5,159 nucleotides of DNA, from contig CAJAPL010000097.1 of assembly GCA_903943625.1 (NCBI GenBank), positions 1-5,159 of the forward strand, read 5' to 3'. Every line of letters begins with the position of its first letter. Position 1 is the first letter of the stretch. Under the pieces are notes generated by a model. That model saw only the letters and a list, made by a program, of their open reading frames with translations, had not been told where the DNA came from and ran no database searches. Both the position numbers and the translations under genes were made by a program. This document shows positions 1 through 4,153 of this stretch, one piece after another. The DNA comes from an uncultured bacterium (GTDB lineage Bacteria > Patescibacteriota > Gracilibacteria > Absconditabacterales > Absconditicoccaceae).

Positions 1-93
1 ATCCCAGAAGAACTTTGATTAAGAGATAAAGTTGAAGAATTAGCAAAGGCAGAAAAGAATAAAAAGAATTCAAACAAAAAAATAATTGTGTAA
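1..93 (+). CDS. 3' end of an unidentified gene
   Basis: The window opens inside a frame that runs 30 codons to a TAA at 91-93. One in-frame UGA (16-18) is read as glycine (Glu-Leu-Gly-Leu-Arg). The visible tail is strongly charged, Lys/Glu/Asn-rich, and looks like a helix followed by a disordered basic end. No family can be recognised from so short a fragment. The next gene starts 20 bp downstream on the same strand with no terminator between, so the two are probably co-transcribed. The reading is supported by frame continuity and the recoded UGA only. Confidence 0.6.
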
Positions 94-113
94 TTTTATC
101 CAAATATAAAAAT

Positions 114-500
114 ATGCTCAAACCACAATACTATGTCATAGATGTCCCCAAACTTGAATCATACCTAGGGTCTTTAGAATGAGGCAATCCTCAAAGAACT
201 CATGGGCACCTAGACTTATTTTTGGAAAACATAAAAACTAATCTTACTGATATATTAAAAGAATCTAGCCAAATATTATTGGAGGTTGACCACAACAATT
301 TGACTCTTAATTTGGTTTCAACTAGTGGGGAAACTCCAATCTCTAACCGAAAAACACTACGGGAATCAACAGGGACCCCAGAGGCAGTATATGAATTTTT
401 TCTAAATACACAGGAACAAGAAATAGCTTTAAATCAAGAGTGAATTTTAATCCAAGAAATAAATCCTCCAACCACAAAAATAGATCCACAATGGAATTAA
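114..500 (+). CDS. hypothetical protein, 128 residues
   Basis: The frame runs from ATG 114-116 to TAA 498-500 when UGA is read as glycine. Two UGAs lie inside, at 180-182 (Leu-Glu-Gly-Gly-Asn) and 441-443 (Gln-Glu-Gly-Ile-Leu). With the standard code only a 73-residue internal piece from a TTG would be seen, so automatic annotation with table 11 would truncate it. The product is acidic, with no signal peptide or membrane segment, and seems soluble. Residues about 35-70 look like a helix followed by beta strands, and the C-terminus is Pro/Thr-rich. I recognise no family. No Shine-Dalgarno precedes the ATG; the leader is A/T-rich. It lies 20 bp after the upstream gene and converges on the minus-strand membrane-protein gene, with only 14 bp between stop codons and no visible terminator. 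Confidence 0.7.
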
Positions 501-514
501 GTATATAATATTCT

Positions 515-1150
515 CTAAAAATTATTATCAAATTCAGATTTTTTTCATCACTTTTCCATATATTCTTTTACCACTTCTCACAAGGCTTCTACCAGTATAT
601 TAAATTTACTTTCTTCTCATTCCAAGTCTTTGAGATCTTGTTCTTTTTTCTGTCATACAAAATAATCTTTCATCCTCATAATTTTTCATACCTGTCTCTT
701 GGGATGAGATATATTCTCGAAAGGAAAATCTACTCAATGTTCAAGTTTGATCGTAATATCTCATTTGCCAAATATTTTATCTCGTACGCTATTTTGATTA
801 AATGAAATTGTCTCTATTCTATCTCGCTCAAAAACATCAGTTTTGTATTCCCGTATACCTTCTCGCATAAACATAGTAATTCATTTATCACTAAATATCA
901 ATGCGTCCAAATATAGATTCAAAAAATTAACTACAAATTTTATGAAAAAATATAATCCTATAAAAGCAAAAATCCGATTCCGATATTCTCGATTTGAATA
1001 TTGTATTATTCATAAATAGATTAGATAAGCCACAAAAAGAAAAAGGAGAGTTTTCAAAACCTCCCTCATCAAAATGCTTCCATTATGTCATATAACATGG
1101 TGAATATTTTCTACTTCAACGTATCTTTTTATTATTTCTTTTCTAAGCAT
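515..1150 (-). CDS. two-helix membrane protein with bacterial PH-like domain (bPH2/DUF304 type)
   Basis: The 211-residue frame opens only with UGA = Gly; 11 of about 15 glycines are UGA. A short basic N-terminus is followed by two hydrophobic helices at about residues 31-51 and 60-81. A beta-rich segment at about 82-150 has the order typical of membrane-flanking bacterial PH domains (YdbS/YdbT-like): an IFSDKGI opening, an EYKTDVFERDRIETIS strand pair, then SVRDKIFGKGDITIK and a final FPFENI. The C-terminus, about 155-211, is a charged, probably helical tail. Family knowledge suggests a membrane-anchored protein whose PH-like domain faces the cytoplasm or membrane surface; substrate and role are unknown. 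The start at 1148-1150 is the first ATG after an in-frame stop at 1169-1171. No Shine-Dalgarno is seen. It follows rpmE after 61 bp on the same strand and may share its transcript. Confidence 0.8.
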
Positions 1151-1211
1151 TCAATCATTATTTGAAAACTAAAAAGCCCTCGATTTTTTATTTCGTACTT
1201 TCTACTTTTCT

Positions 1212-1436
1212 CTATTTCTTCATAGAATCGATCTTTTTTTGCTTCTCCAAGAATTTTTCCATTCTTCATTTTACAACTTTTTTGATAATCCTATCCTTGT
1301 TAAACGCAGGATGACATTGATAGCAAGTTTCTACCTTGATTGGTCATTTTATTGCAGCATTTATAGTGAAACTCACTCAGCATATGCAATTCACTTCTAC
1401 ATTTTGATGATAATCTCAGTGTATCCCTTTTTTCAT
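1212..1436 (-). CDS. rpmE: 50S ribosomal protein L31 (bL31), zinc-binding form
   Basis: The 74-residue product opens with MKKGIH-x-DYH, the bL31 signature, and carries four cysteines in C17-x-C19-G and C38-x-x-C41-H-P, the zinc ligands of the Cys-containing (C+) form. The C-terminal GRMEKF block at 57-62 matches the family GRVEKF motif. Length is normal for the family. Four of five glycines (7, 20, 31, 57) are UGA. Gly20 and Gly57 are near-invariant in bL31, which makes this gene one of the clearest proofs of the code change. Gly7 replaces the usual proline after GIH. L31 bridges the large-subunit central protuberance and the 30S head. The gene lies 54 bp downstream of ndk and 61 bp upstream of the PH-domain gene, all leftward. 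The leader is pure A/T and lacks a Shine-Dalgarno. A weak promoter-like TTACAA / 16 bp / TATTTA lies upstream, but read-through from ndk is also possible. Confidence 0.95.
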
Positions 1437-1490
1437 TGATTTTAAATTAAATATATAAATATAACTCTGATTTTATTTTGTAATATATTA

Positions 1491-1997
1491 TTAACGAGTA
1501 AATTTAACATGTCCTGGTTCGTAATCGAAAATCTCTTTTTTATCAAACCGATGTGCAATCTCTAGTTCAGCTTCTTCTGCGTTTCATGATGCATGCAAAA
1601 GATTTGGCAATCACATATCCTTAATGTTATTACAATAATCTCTAGATATATGCGCATAATCTCATCTGATAGTACCAGCAGGGGCTACTTTTGGTTCTGT
1701 GGGTCACGCTATCTTACGTACAAATTCCACAACCTCTATTCATTCTATAACCATAGCTATCACTGGTGTCTTTGTCATCATTTCCACAGTCAAATCAAAT
1801 ATTTTTTGATTGTATCTAGACACCATTTTTCATATATTTTCATAATGATGATACAAAAAATCTCTATCTGGGTTAACCATTTTAATGGCCGCTATATGTA
1901 ATCCAGCCCTCTCAAAACGGGAAATCACTTCTCATACAATACTGCGTCATATTGTGTCCGGCTTCAAAACTACTAATGTTCTTTGTGTATCACTCAT
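1491..1997 (-). CDS. ndk: nucleoside diphosphate kinase
   Basis: The 168-residue enzyme transfers the gamma phosphate from ATP to NDPs through a phosphohistidine and balances NTP/dNTP pools in the cytoplasm. Visible family features are TLVVLKPD (Lys12), GEVISRFERAGL at 22-33, PVIAMVIEG at 78-86, VRKIAGPT at 93-100, GTIRGD at 108-113 and NLLHASG at 132-138, with the catalytic His at 135. Eight of 11 glycines are UGA, including conserved Gly22, Gly86 and Gly112. Asp113 to His135 is 22 residues, about 11 more than in the usual bacterial enzyme, and a roughly 17-residue tail (FDKKEIFDYEP...) follows; I recall similar long forms from other CPR bacteria. The ATG at 1995-1997 gives the normal N-terminus. 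No Shine-Dalgarno precedes it. A promoter candidate at 2036-2063 makes this the first gene of the leftward ndk-rpmE-PH set. Confidence 0.96.
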
Positions 1998-2035
1998 CAA
2001 ATATTTAATTACAAATAAAAAATGTAAGTCCGTCA

Positions 2036-2063
2036 TTAATACGTTTTTTCTTTATGTTTTCAA
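2036..2063 (-). promoter_or_regulatory. probable sigma70-type promoter for ndk
   Basis: On the minus strand TTGAAA (plus 2058-2063) is followed after 16 bp by TATTAA (plus 2036-2041). The expected transcript start is near 2029, which gives about a 30-nt leader before the ndk ATG. The same layout recurs at three other sites in this window. This is inferred from sequence match only. Confidence 0.5.
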
Positions 2064-2104
2064 GATTAATATTGCATATTGAGACAAAAAATGTAAAAAA
2101 TCCC

Positions 2105-2132
2105 TTGAATTGACTAGTCAGATATGTATATG
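2105..2132 (+). promoter_or_regulatory. probable promoter of the tRNA cluster
   Basis: TTGAAT (2105-2110), a 16-bp spacer and TATATG (2127-2132) point rightward toward tRNA-Gln(UUG), 50 bp downstream. It lies back to back with the ndk promoter. Both boxes fall within or at the edge of the inverted repeat 2105-2141, so a protein binding that repeat could act as an operator. Inference from pattern only. Confidence 0.45.
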
Positions 2133-2141
2133 TCAATTCAA
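2105..2141. repeat. 10-bp perfect inverted repeat between ndk and tRNA-Gln
   Basis: TTGAATTGAC at 2105-2114 is repeated exactly inverted as GTCAATTCAA at 2132-2141, around a 17-bp centre. It overlaps the candidate tRNA promoter. It could be an operator (two half-sites about 27 bp apart, centre to centre) or the stem of a bidirectional terminator: an A-run at about 2095-2100 and a T-run at 2161-2166 lie outside it. The sequence does not decide between the two. Confidence 0.55.
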
Positions 2142-2146
2142 CGTGT

Positions 2147-2166
2147 CCTGTTAATTCAGGTTTTTT
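2147..2166 (+). terminator. weak hairpin plus T-run, possible terminator or attenuator
   Basis: CCTG (2147-2150) and CAGG (2157-2160) pair around a 6-nt loop and are followed directly by six Ts (2161-2166), 15 bp before tRNA-Gln. The stem is only 4 bp. If the promoter at 2105-2132 is real, this lies just inside the transcript and could act as a weak attenuator. No rightward gene ends upstream of it. Confidence 0.3.
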
Positions 2167-2181
2167 GTTTAGTAATTTCGT

Positions 2182-2252
2182 TGGGGAATCGTCTAACGGT
2201 AGGACAGCGGACTTTGACTCCGTCAGTCTAGGTTCGAATCCTAGTTCCCCAG
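2182..2252 (+). tRNA. tRNA-Gln (UUG)
   Basis: The acceptor stem TGGGGAA pairs with TTCCCCA, with discriminator G. The anticodon arm is GCGGA-CTTTGAC-TCCGT, with anticodon TTG, and the T-arm is TAGG-TTCGAAT-CCTA. The weak U1-A72 pair and G73 are typical of bacterial tRNA-Gln. CCA is not encoded. It is the first gene of the rightward tRNA cluster. Confidence 0.96.
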
Positions 2253-2275
2253 TGTAAACAAATCTAAATTGTTGG

Positions 2276-2360
2276 TAGGGATTAGAGAAGTGGTATTCGA
2301 GCCAAATAATCGGCTAGATAGGTGAGTTCAATTCCATTAGTTATTATTTGTATTTGTTAA
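2276..2360 (+). pseudogene. first of two 85-bp tandem initiator-tRNA remnants
   Basis: This unit aligns base for base at an offset of 85 with 2361-2445, and its 5' portion with the intact initiator tRNA at 2446. The tRNA D-arm start (TAGAGAA) and a T-loop-like TTCAATTCC are recognisable. The CAT anticodon arm is replaced by a stem-loop (AGCC...GGCT, 2300-2315) with a loop that is not 7 nt. The D-stem partner TCTC has become TTCG, and no acceptor pairing remains. It is the more diverged of the two copies, with substitutions at its 5' end and an A-C mismatch in the hairpin. It cannot fold as a standard tRNA. Confidence 0.75.
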
Positions 2361-2445
2361 TGCGGGGTAGAGAAACGGTATTCGAGCCGAATAGTCGGCT
2401 AGATAGGTGAGTTCAATTCCATTAGTTATTATTTGTATTTGTTAA
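2361..2445 (+). pseudogene. second 85-bp tandem initiator-tRNA remnant
   Basis: It begins TGCGGGGTAGAGAAACGGTA, identical to the first 20 bases of the functional initiator tRNA that follows directly at 2446. The anticodon region is a perfect 6-bp hairpin AGCCGA-ATAG-TCGGCT (2385-2400) with a 4-nt loop, instead of a 5-bp stem and 7-nt loop. The 3' part keeps TTCAATTCCAT but ends in A/T-rich sequence with no acceptor match. A 72-bp stretch (2310-2381) repeats perfectly at 2395-2466, which runs into the intact tRNA. Confidence 0.8.
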
Positions 2446-2520
2446 TGCGGGGTAGAGAAACGGTATCTCGTCGGGCTCATAACCCGAAGATAGGTGGTTC
2501 AATTCCATCCCCCGCAACCA
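2446..2520 (+). tRNA. initiator tRNA-fMet (CAU)
   Basis: The anticodon arm TCGGG-CTCATAA-CCCGA has the three consecutive G:C pairs of initiator tRNAs, and the D-stem GAGA/TCTC gives the A11:U24 pair that also marks initiators. The acceptor is TGCGGGG/CCCCGCA with A73, and CCA is encoded (2518-2520). Position 1 is U facing A72, rather than the usual C1-A72 mismatch; this is a weak pair and probably still compatible with formylation. Two degenerate copies lie directly upstream. Confidence 0.95.
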
Positions 2521-2555
2521 AAAAAATTACACAAAATAAAGCATCCTCAATACAT

Positions 2556-2626
2556 TGGGATGTCGTCTAATGGTAGGACAACGGACTCTGACTCCGTTTA
2601 TCTAGGTTCGAGTCCTAGCGTCCCAG
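2556..2626 (+). tRNA. tRNA-Gln (CUG)
   Basis: The acceptor TGGGATG pairs with CGTCCCA (one G-U pair), with discriminator G. The anticodon arm is ACGGA-CTCTGAC-TCCGT, with anticodon CTG, and the T-arm is TAGG-TTCGAGT-CCTA. It is clearly a relative of the tRNA-Gln(UUG) at 2182, sharing most of the D and anticodon arms. CCA is not encoded. Its last four bases overlap the start of the tRNA-like remnant that follows. Confidence 0.96.
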
Positions 2627-2693
2627 GATTAGTTGCCTGATAGAGCGCCCCGATAAATCGGGGAGGTCCTAGCTTCGAATCCTAGCTCCTGAG
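2623..2693 (+). pseudogene. tRNA-like remnant abutting tRNA-Gln(CUG)
   Basis: This is a tRNA-sized segment with a partial acceptor (CAGGA against TCCTG), a degenerate D-arm ending GATAGAGC, and a T-arm CTAGC-TTCGAAT-CCTAG. The T-arm matches that of tRNA-Gln(UUG) except that the invariant G53 is C, leaving a C-C clash. The anticodon arm is CCCCGA-TAAA-TCGGGG (2648-2663), a 6-bp stem with a 4-nt loop, so no anticodon can be presented normally. It is probably a decayed duplicate of tRNA-Gln. A tRNA-like small RNA is possible but unsupported. Confidence 0.6.
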
Positions 2694-2727
2694 TAAATTA
2701 ATTATTTAAGAAATTTGTAAATGTTGT

Positions 2728-2809
2728 GCCGGGGTGATGGAATTGGCAGACATGCTTGGCTTAGAACCAAGTGCCGTAAGGTGTGCAGGTTCAAGTCCTG
2801 TCCCCGGTA
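2728..2809 (+). tRNA. tRNA-Leu (UAG)
   Basis: A type II tRNA with a long variable arm (TGCCGTAAGGTGT region). The acceptor GCCGGGG pairs with CCCCGGT (G1-U72), with A73. The anticodon arm is CTTGG-CTTAGAA-CCAAG, with anticodon TAG. The T-arm is GCAGG-TTCAAGT-CCTGT. CCA is not encoded. Its 3' end plus eight flanking bases is duplicated at 2921-2948. Confidence 0.96.
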
Positions 2810-2948
2810 AATTGTAATAAAGATTAAGATAATATCGTTGAAGTGAATATTTGTGTGCAGGCAACCGAAGGGAATCCTGAGTTTTACGAAGGAAACCGAA
2901 GGGAGTCCCGCAAAGCGGGATTCAAGTCCTGTCCCCGGTAAATTGTAA
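2790..2948 (+). repeat. 28-bp duplication of the tRNA-Leu 3' end flanking a 103-bp insert
   Basis: Bases 2790-2817 (T-loop, acceptor 3' strand and eight downstream bases of tRNA-Leu) recur exactly at 2921-2948. A further 9 bp of the tRNA, GTGTGCAGG (2781-2789), recurs at 2853-2861. The downstream copy is thus a tRNA 3' fragment split by a 59-bp insertion (2862-2920). Direct repeats of a tRNA 3' end around foreign sequence look like attachment sites of a tRNA-targeting integrative element, but no integrase lies between them. A decayed tandem duplication explains it equally well. Confidence 0.65.
2863..2920 (+). repeat. repeated AACCGAAGGGARTCC motif and GCAAAGC hairpin
   Basis: The 15-bp motif occurs at 2863-2877 and, with one change, at 2894-2908 (period 31). 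It runs into a perfect hairpin TCCCGC-AAA-GCGGGA (2906-2920) that ends exactly where the duplicated tRNA-Leu 3' sequence starts. It is GC-richer than its surroundings. No open frame fits. It may be a short dispersed palindromic element of this genome. Confidence 0.6.
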
Positions 2949-3061
2949 GATAACGGTCCCAAAAATATTAGAAATCAGGCTTACGATAAAGGAAAGTTTG
3001 TCTTGAAAAAGGGTCGGAATTTTGTATAAACAACCAGTTAAATTTGAAAACCAGCCTATAT
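2949..3061 (+). other. spacer between tRNA-Leu remnant and tRNA-Asn
   Basis: I find no tRNA fold and no open frame here in either strand under UGA = Gly. The only recognisable element is the promoter-like pair at 3003-3030. Confidence 0.5.
3003..3030 (+). promoter_or_regulatory. probable promoter for tRNA-Asn and rpsT
   Basis: TTGAAA (3003-3008), a 16-bp spacer and TATAAA (3025-3030) form the best sigma70-type match in the window. The expected start is near 3037, 25 bp before tRNA-Asn. It would restart transcription after the remnant region and drive tRNA-Asn, rpsT and possibly the later tRNAs. Confidence 0.6.
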
Positions 3062-3134
<73 letters not shown>

Positions 3135-3174
3135 ATTAAATAACAAAACGTTTTATAGTATTTTACATTCAATA

Positions 3175-3435
3175 ATGCCAATTACAAAATCAGCAAAGAA
3201 GGCAGCCAAGAGATCTCTTGTATTACAGTCCAGGAATAAGGAGTTCAAATTGAGAATGAAGATGGAAATGAAAAAGTTTATAAAGAGAGCTCTAAAGTGA
3301 GAGACTGTTGAAATTCAGGATTTGAGTAACATATACAAAGTGATAGATAAATGCGCTAAAGTAGGTGTTATCAAAAAAAGAAATGCATCAAGAAAAAAGT
3401 CTAGAATGGCCAAGATCTTTAGTAAACAAAAATAA
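3175..3435 (+). CDS. rpsT: 30S ribosomal protein S20 (bS20)
   Basis: The 86-residue product is almost all helix and very basic, as S20 is. It begins MPITKSAKKAAKRS, with the family's basic N-terminal pattern, has a central ETVEIQDLSNIYKVIDKCAKVGVI helix region at about 43-66, and ends KKRNASRKKSRMAKIFSKQK, matching the IHKNKAARRKSRL block of S20. Length is normal. The UGA at 3298-3300 gives Gly42 in ALKGETVE; under the standard code the gene would be cut in half and missed. S20 binds 16S rRNA early in small-subunit assembly. It sits between tRNA-Asn and tRNA-Thr and is followed at once by a hairpin. No Shine-Dalgarno precedes the ATG; the leader is ACATTCAATA-like and A/T-rich. Confidence 0.96.
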
Positions 3436-3464
3436 TTCCCCGTAAAAAAGAGACGGGAATTTTT
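3434..3464 (+). terminator. hairpin with T-run after rpsT
   Basis: AATTCCC(C)GT (3434-3443) pairs with ACGGGAATT (3453-3461) with one bulged C, followed by Ts to 3464. It starts inside the rpsT stop codon and ends at the base before tRNA-Thr. If it terminates, tRNA-Thr needs another promoter, and none is visible. It may only terminate in part, or may serve as a processing or mRNA-stabilising hairpin. Confidence 0.6.
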
Positions 3465-3540
3465 GCCAGCTTAGCTCATTTGGTAGAGCTACCGCCTTGT
3501 AAGCGGTAGGTGATCGGTTCGAATCCGATAGCTGGCTCCA
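3465..3540 (+). tRNA. tRNA-Thr (UGU)
   Basis: The acceptor GCCAGCT pairs with AGCTGGC, with discriminator T, and CCA is encoded (3538-3540). The anticodon arm is ACCGC-CTTGTAA-GCGGT, with anticodon TGT. The T-arm is ATCGG-TTCGAAT-CCGAT. It follows the rpsT hairpin with no gap. Confidence 0.97.
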
Positions 3541-3573
3541 TTAAAAAATAAATTATTATCAGAAACTAGTTCT

Positions 3574-3650
3574 GGGGTGGTAGTTCAGCTGGCTAGAACG
3601 CCTGCCTGTCACGCAGGAGGTCGAGGGTTCGAGTCCCTTCCATCCCGCCA
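3574..3650 (+). tRNA. tRNA-Asp (GUC)
   Basis: The acceptor GGGGTGG pairs with CCATCCC, with discriminator G, and CCA is encoded (3648-3650). The anticodon arm is CCTGC-CTGTCAC-GCAGG, with anticodon GTC. The T-arm is GAGGG-TTCGAGT-CCCTT. The following spacer starts TTAAAAAATA, as after tRNA-Thr. Confidence 0.97.
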
Positions 3651-3697
3651 TTAAAAAATATTAAGGAAACAATCTTTCCTGATCCCTAAAAACAAAT

Positions 3698-3772
3698 GGT
3701 CCCATCGTCTAGTGGTTAGGACAGGAGACTTTCAATCTTCTAACAGGGGTTCAATTCCCCTTGGGACCGCCA
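3698..3772 (+). tRNA. tRNA-Glu (UUC)
   Basis: The acceptor GGTCCCA pairs with TGGGACC, with discriminator G, and CCA is encoded (3770-3772). The anticodon arm is GGAGA-CTTTCAA-TCTTC, with anticodon TTC. The T-arm is GGGG-TTCAATT-CCCC. Confidence 0.97.
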
Positions 3773-3787
3773 AAATTAAACTTAAAT

Positions 3788-3864
3788 GGGTGATTAGCTC
3801 AGTTGGCTAGAGCATCTGCCTTACAAGCAGAGGGTCATAGGTTCGAGTCCTATATCACCCACCA
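3788..3864 (+). tRNA. tRNA-Val (UAC)
   Basis: The acceptor GGGTGAT pairs with ATCACCC, with discriminator A, and CCA is encoded (3862-3864). The anticodon arm is TCTGC-CTTACAA-GCAGA, with anticodon TAC. The T-arm is ATAGG-TTCGAGT-CCTAT. It lies 15 bp after tRNA-Glu. Confidence 0.97.
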
Positions 3865-3883
3865 TTAAAACAATTAAGACTAA

Positions 3884-3957
3884 GGGTCTATAGCTCAGTT
3901 GGTCAGAGCAATCGGTTCATAACCGATGGGTCGCTGGTTCGAGCCCAGCTAGGCCCA
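3884..3957 (+). tRNA. tRNA with CAU anticodon (Ile2 or elongator Met)
   Basis: The acceptor GGGTCTA pairs with TAGGCCC, with A73. The anticodon arm is ATCGG-TTCATAA-CCGAT, with anticodon CAT. The T-arm is GCTGG-TTCGAGC-CCAGC. It lacks the three G:C pairs of initiators. The C5:G68 pair and the T-arm, which resembles that of E. coli tRNA-Ile2, lean toward Ile2, whose C34 would be changed to lysidine by TilS to read AUA. Elongator Met is not excluded. CCA is not encoded. Confidence 0.92.
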
Positions 3958-3970
3958 ATTAAAAAAAATA

Positions 3971-4000
3971 AAAAAGTCTGATTGAAATTTAGATTTTTTT
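3971..4000 (+). terminator. weak A-run/T-run hairpin
   Basis: AAAAA-G-TCT (3971-3979) can pair with AGA-TTTTT (3991-3998) with a bulged G, followed by Ts to 4000. The stem is nearly all A-T, so it is a weak terminator candidate between the CAU tRNA and tRNA-Gly. Confidence 0.3.
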
Positions 4001-4030
4001 ATTAATAACACTACATAGCAAATCCACCAT

Positions 4031-4104
4031 GCGGGTGTAACTCAATTGGCTAGAGTGCCTGCCTTCCAAGCAGACTGTTGCGAGTTCGAGTCTCGTCACC
4101 CGCT
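4031..4104 (+). tRNA. tRNA-Gly (UCC)
   Basis: The acceptor GCGGGTG pairs with CACCCGC, with discriminator T as usual for tRNA-Gly. The D-stem is ACTC/GAGT. The anticodon arm CCTGC-CTTCCAA-GCAGA, with anticodon TCC, has a C-A mismatch at 27-43. The T-arm is GCGAG-TTCGAGT-CTCGT. CCA is not encoded. It reads GGA/GGG and is not the tRNA that decodes UGA. Confidence 0.96.
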
Positions 4105-4112
4105 AACTTATA

Positions 4113-4141
4113 AGTTCAGAAGCTAGTATTCTGGATTTTTT
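4113..4141 (+). terminator. terminator of the tRNA cluster
   Basis: AGTTCAGAA (4113-4121) pairs with TTCTGGATT (4129-4137), including G-U pairs, around a 7-nt loop. It runs into six Ts (4136-4141). It lies 8 bp after tRNA-Gly and before the convergent gene end at 4154, where a terminator is expected. Confidence 0.65.
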
Positions 4142-4153
4142 AAAAATTAAAAA

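Noticed and set aside
222..443. 73-residue plus-strand frame starting at TTG
   Set aside because: It is only the stretch between two UGA codons of the 128-residue gene 114-500 read with the standard code.
343..531. 62-residue minus-strand frame
   Set aside because: It overlaps the 128-residue plus-strand gene in antisense and has a low-complexity hydrophobic composition without a family match.
1239..2082. Three plus-strand open frames (1239-1439, 1593-1901, 1885-2082)
   Set aside because: They are shadows of rpmE and ndk on the opposite strand, where the family matches are certain.
2276..2520. CRISPR-like array
   Set aside because: The 85-bp units are tandem and contiguous, derived from the initiator tRNA, with no separate repeats and variable spacers.
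2623..2693. Functional tRNA with an unusual anticodon
   Set aside because: No 7-nt anticodon loop can be formed, position 53-61 is C-C, and acceptor ends mismatch; better called a remnant.
2702..2962. 86-residue minus-strand open frame
   Set aside because: It is the antisense of tRNA-Leu and its remnant; the translated GQDLNLH-type stretch is a familiar artefact of reading across tRNA-Leu genes.
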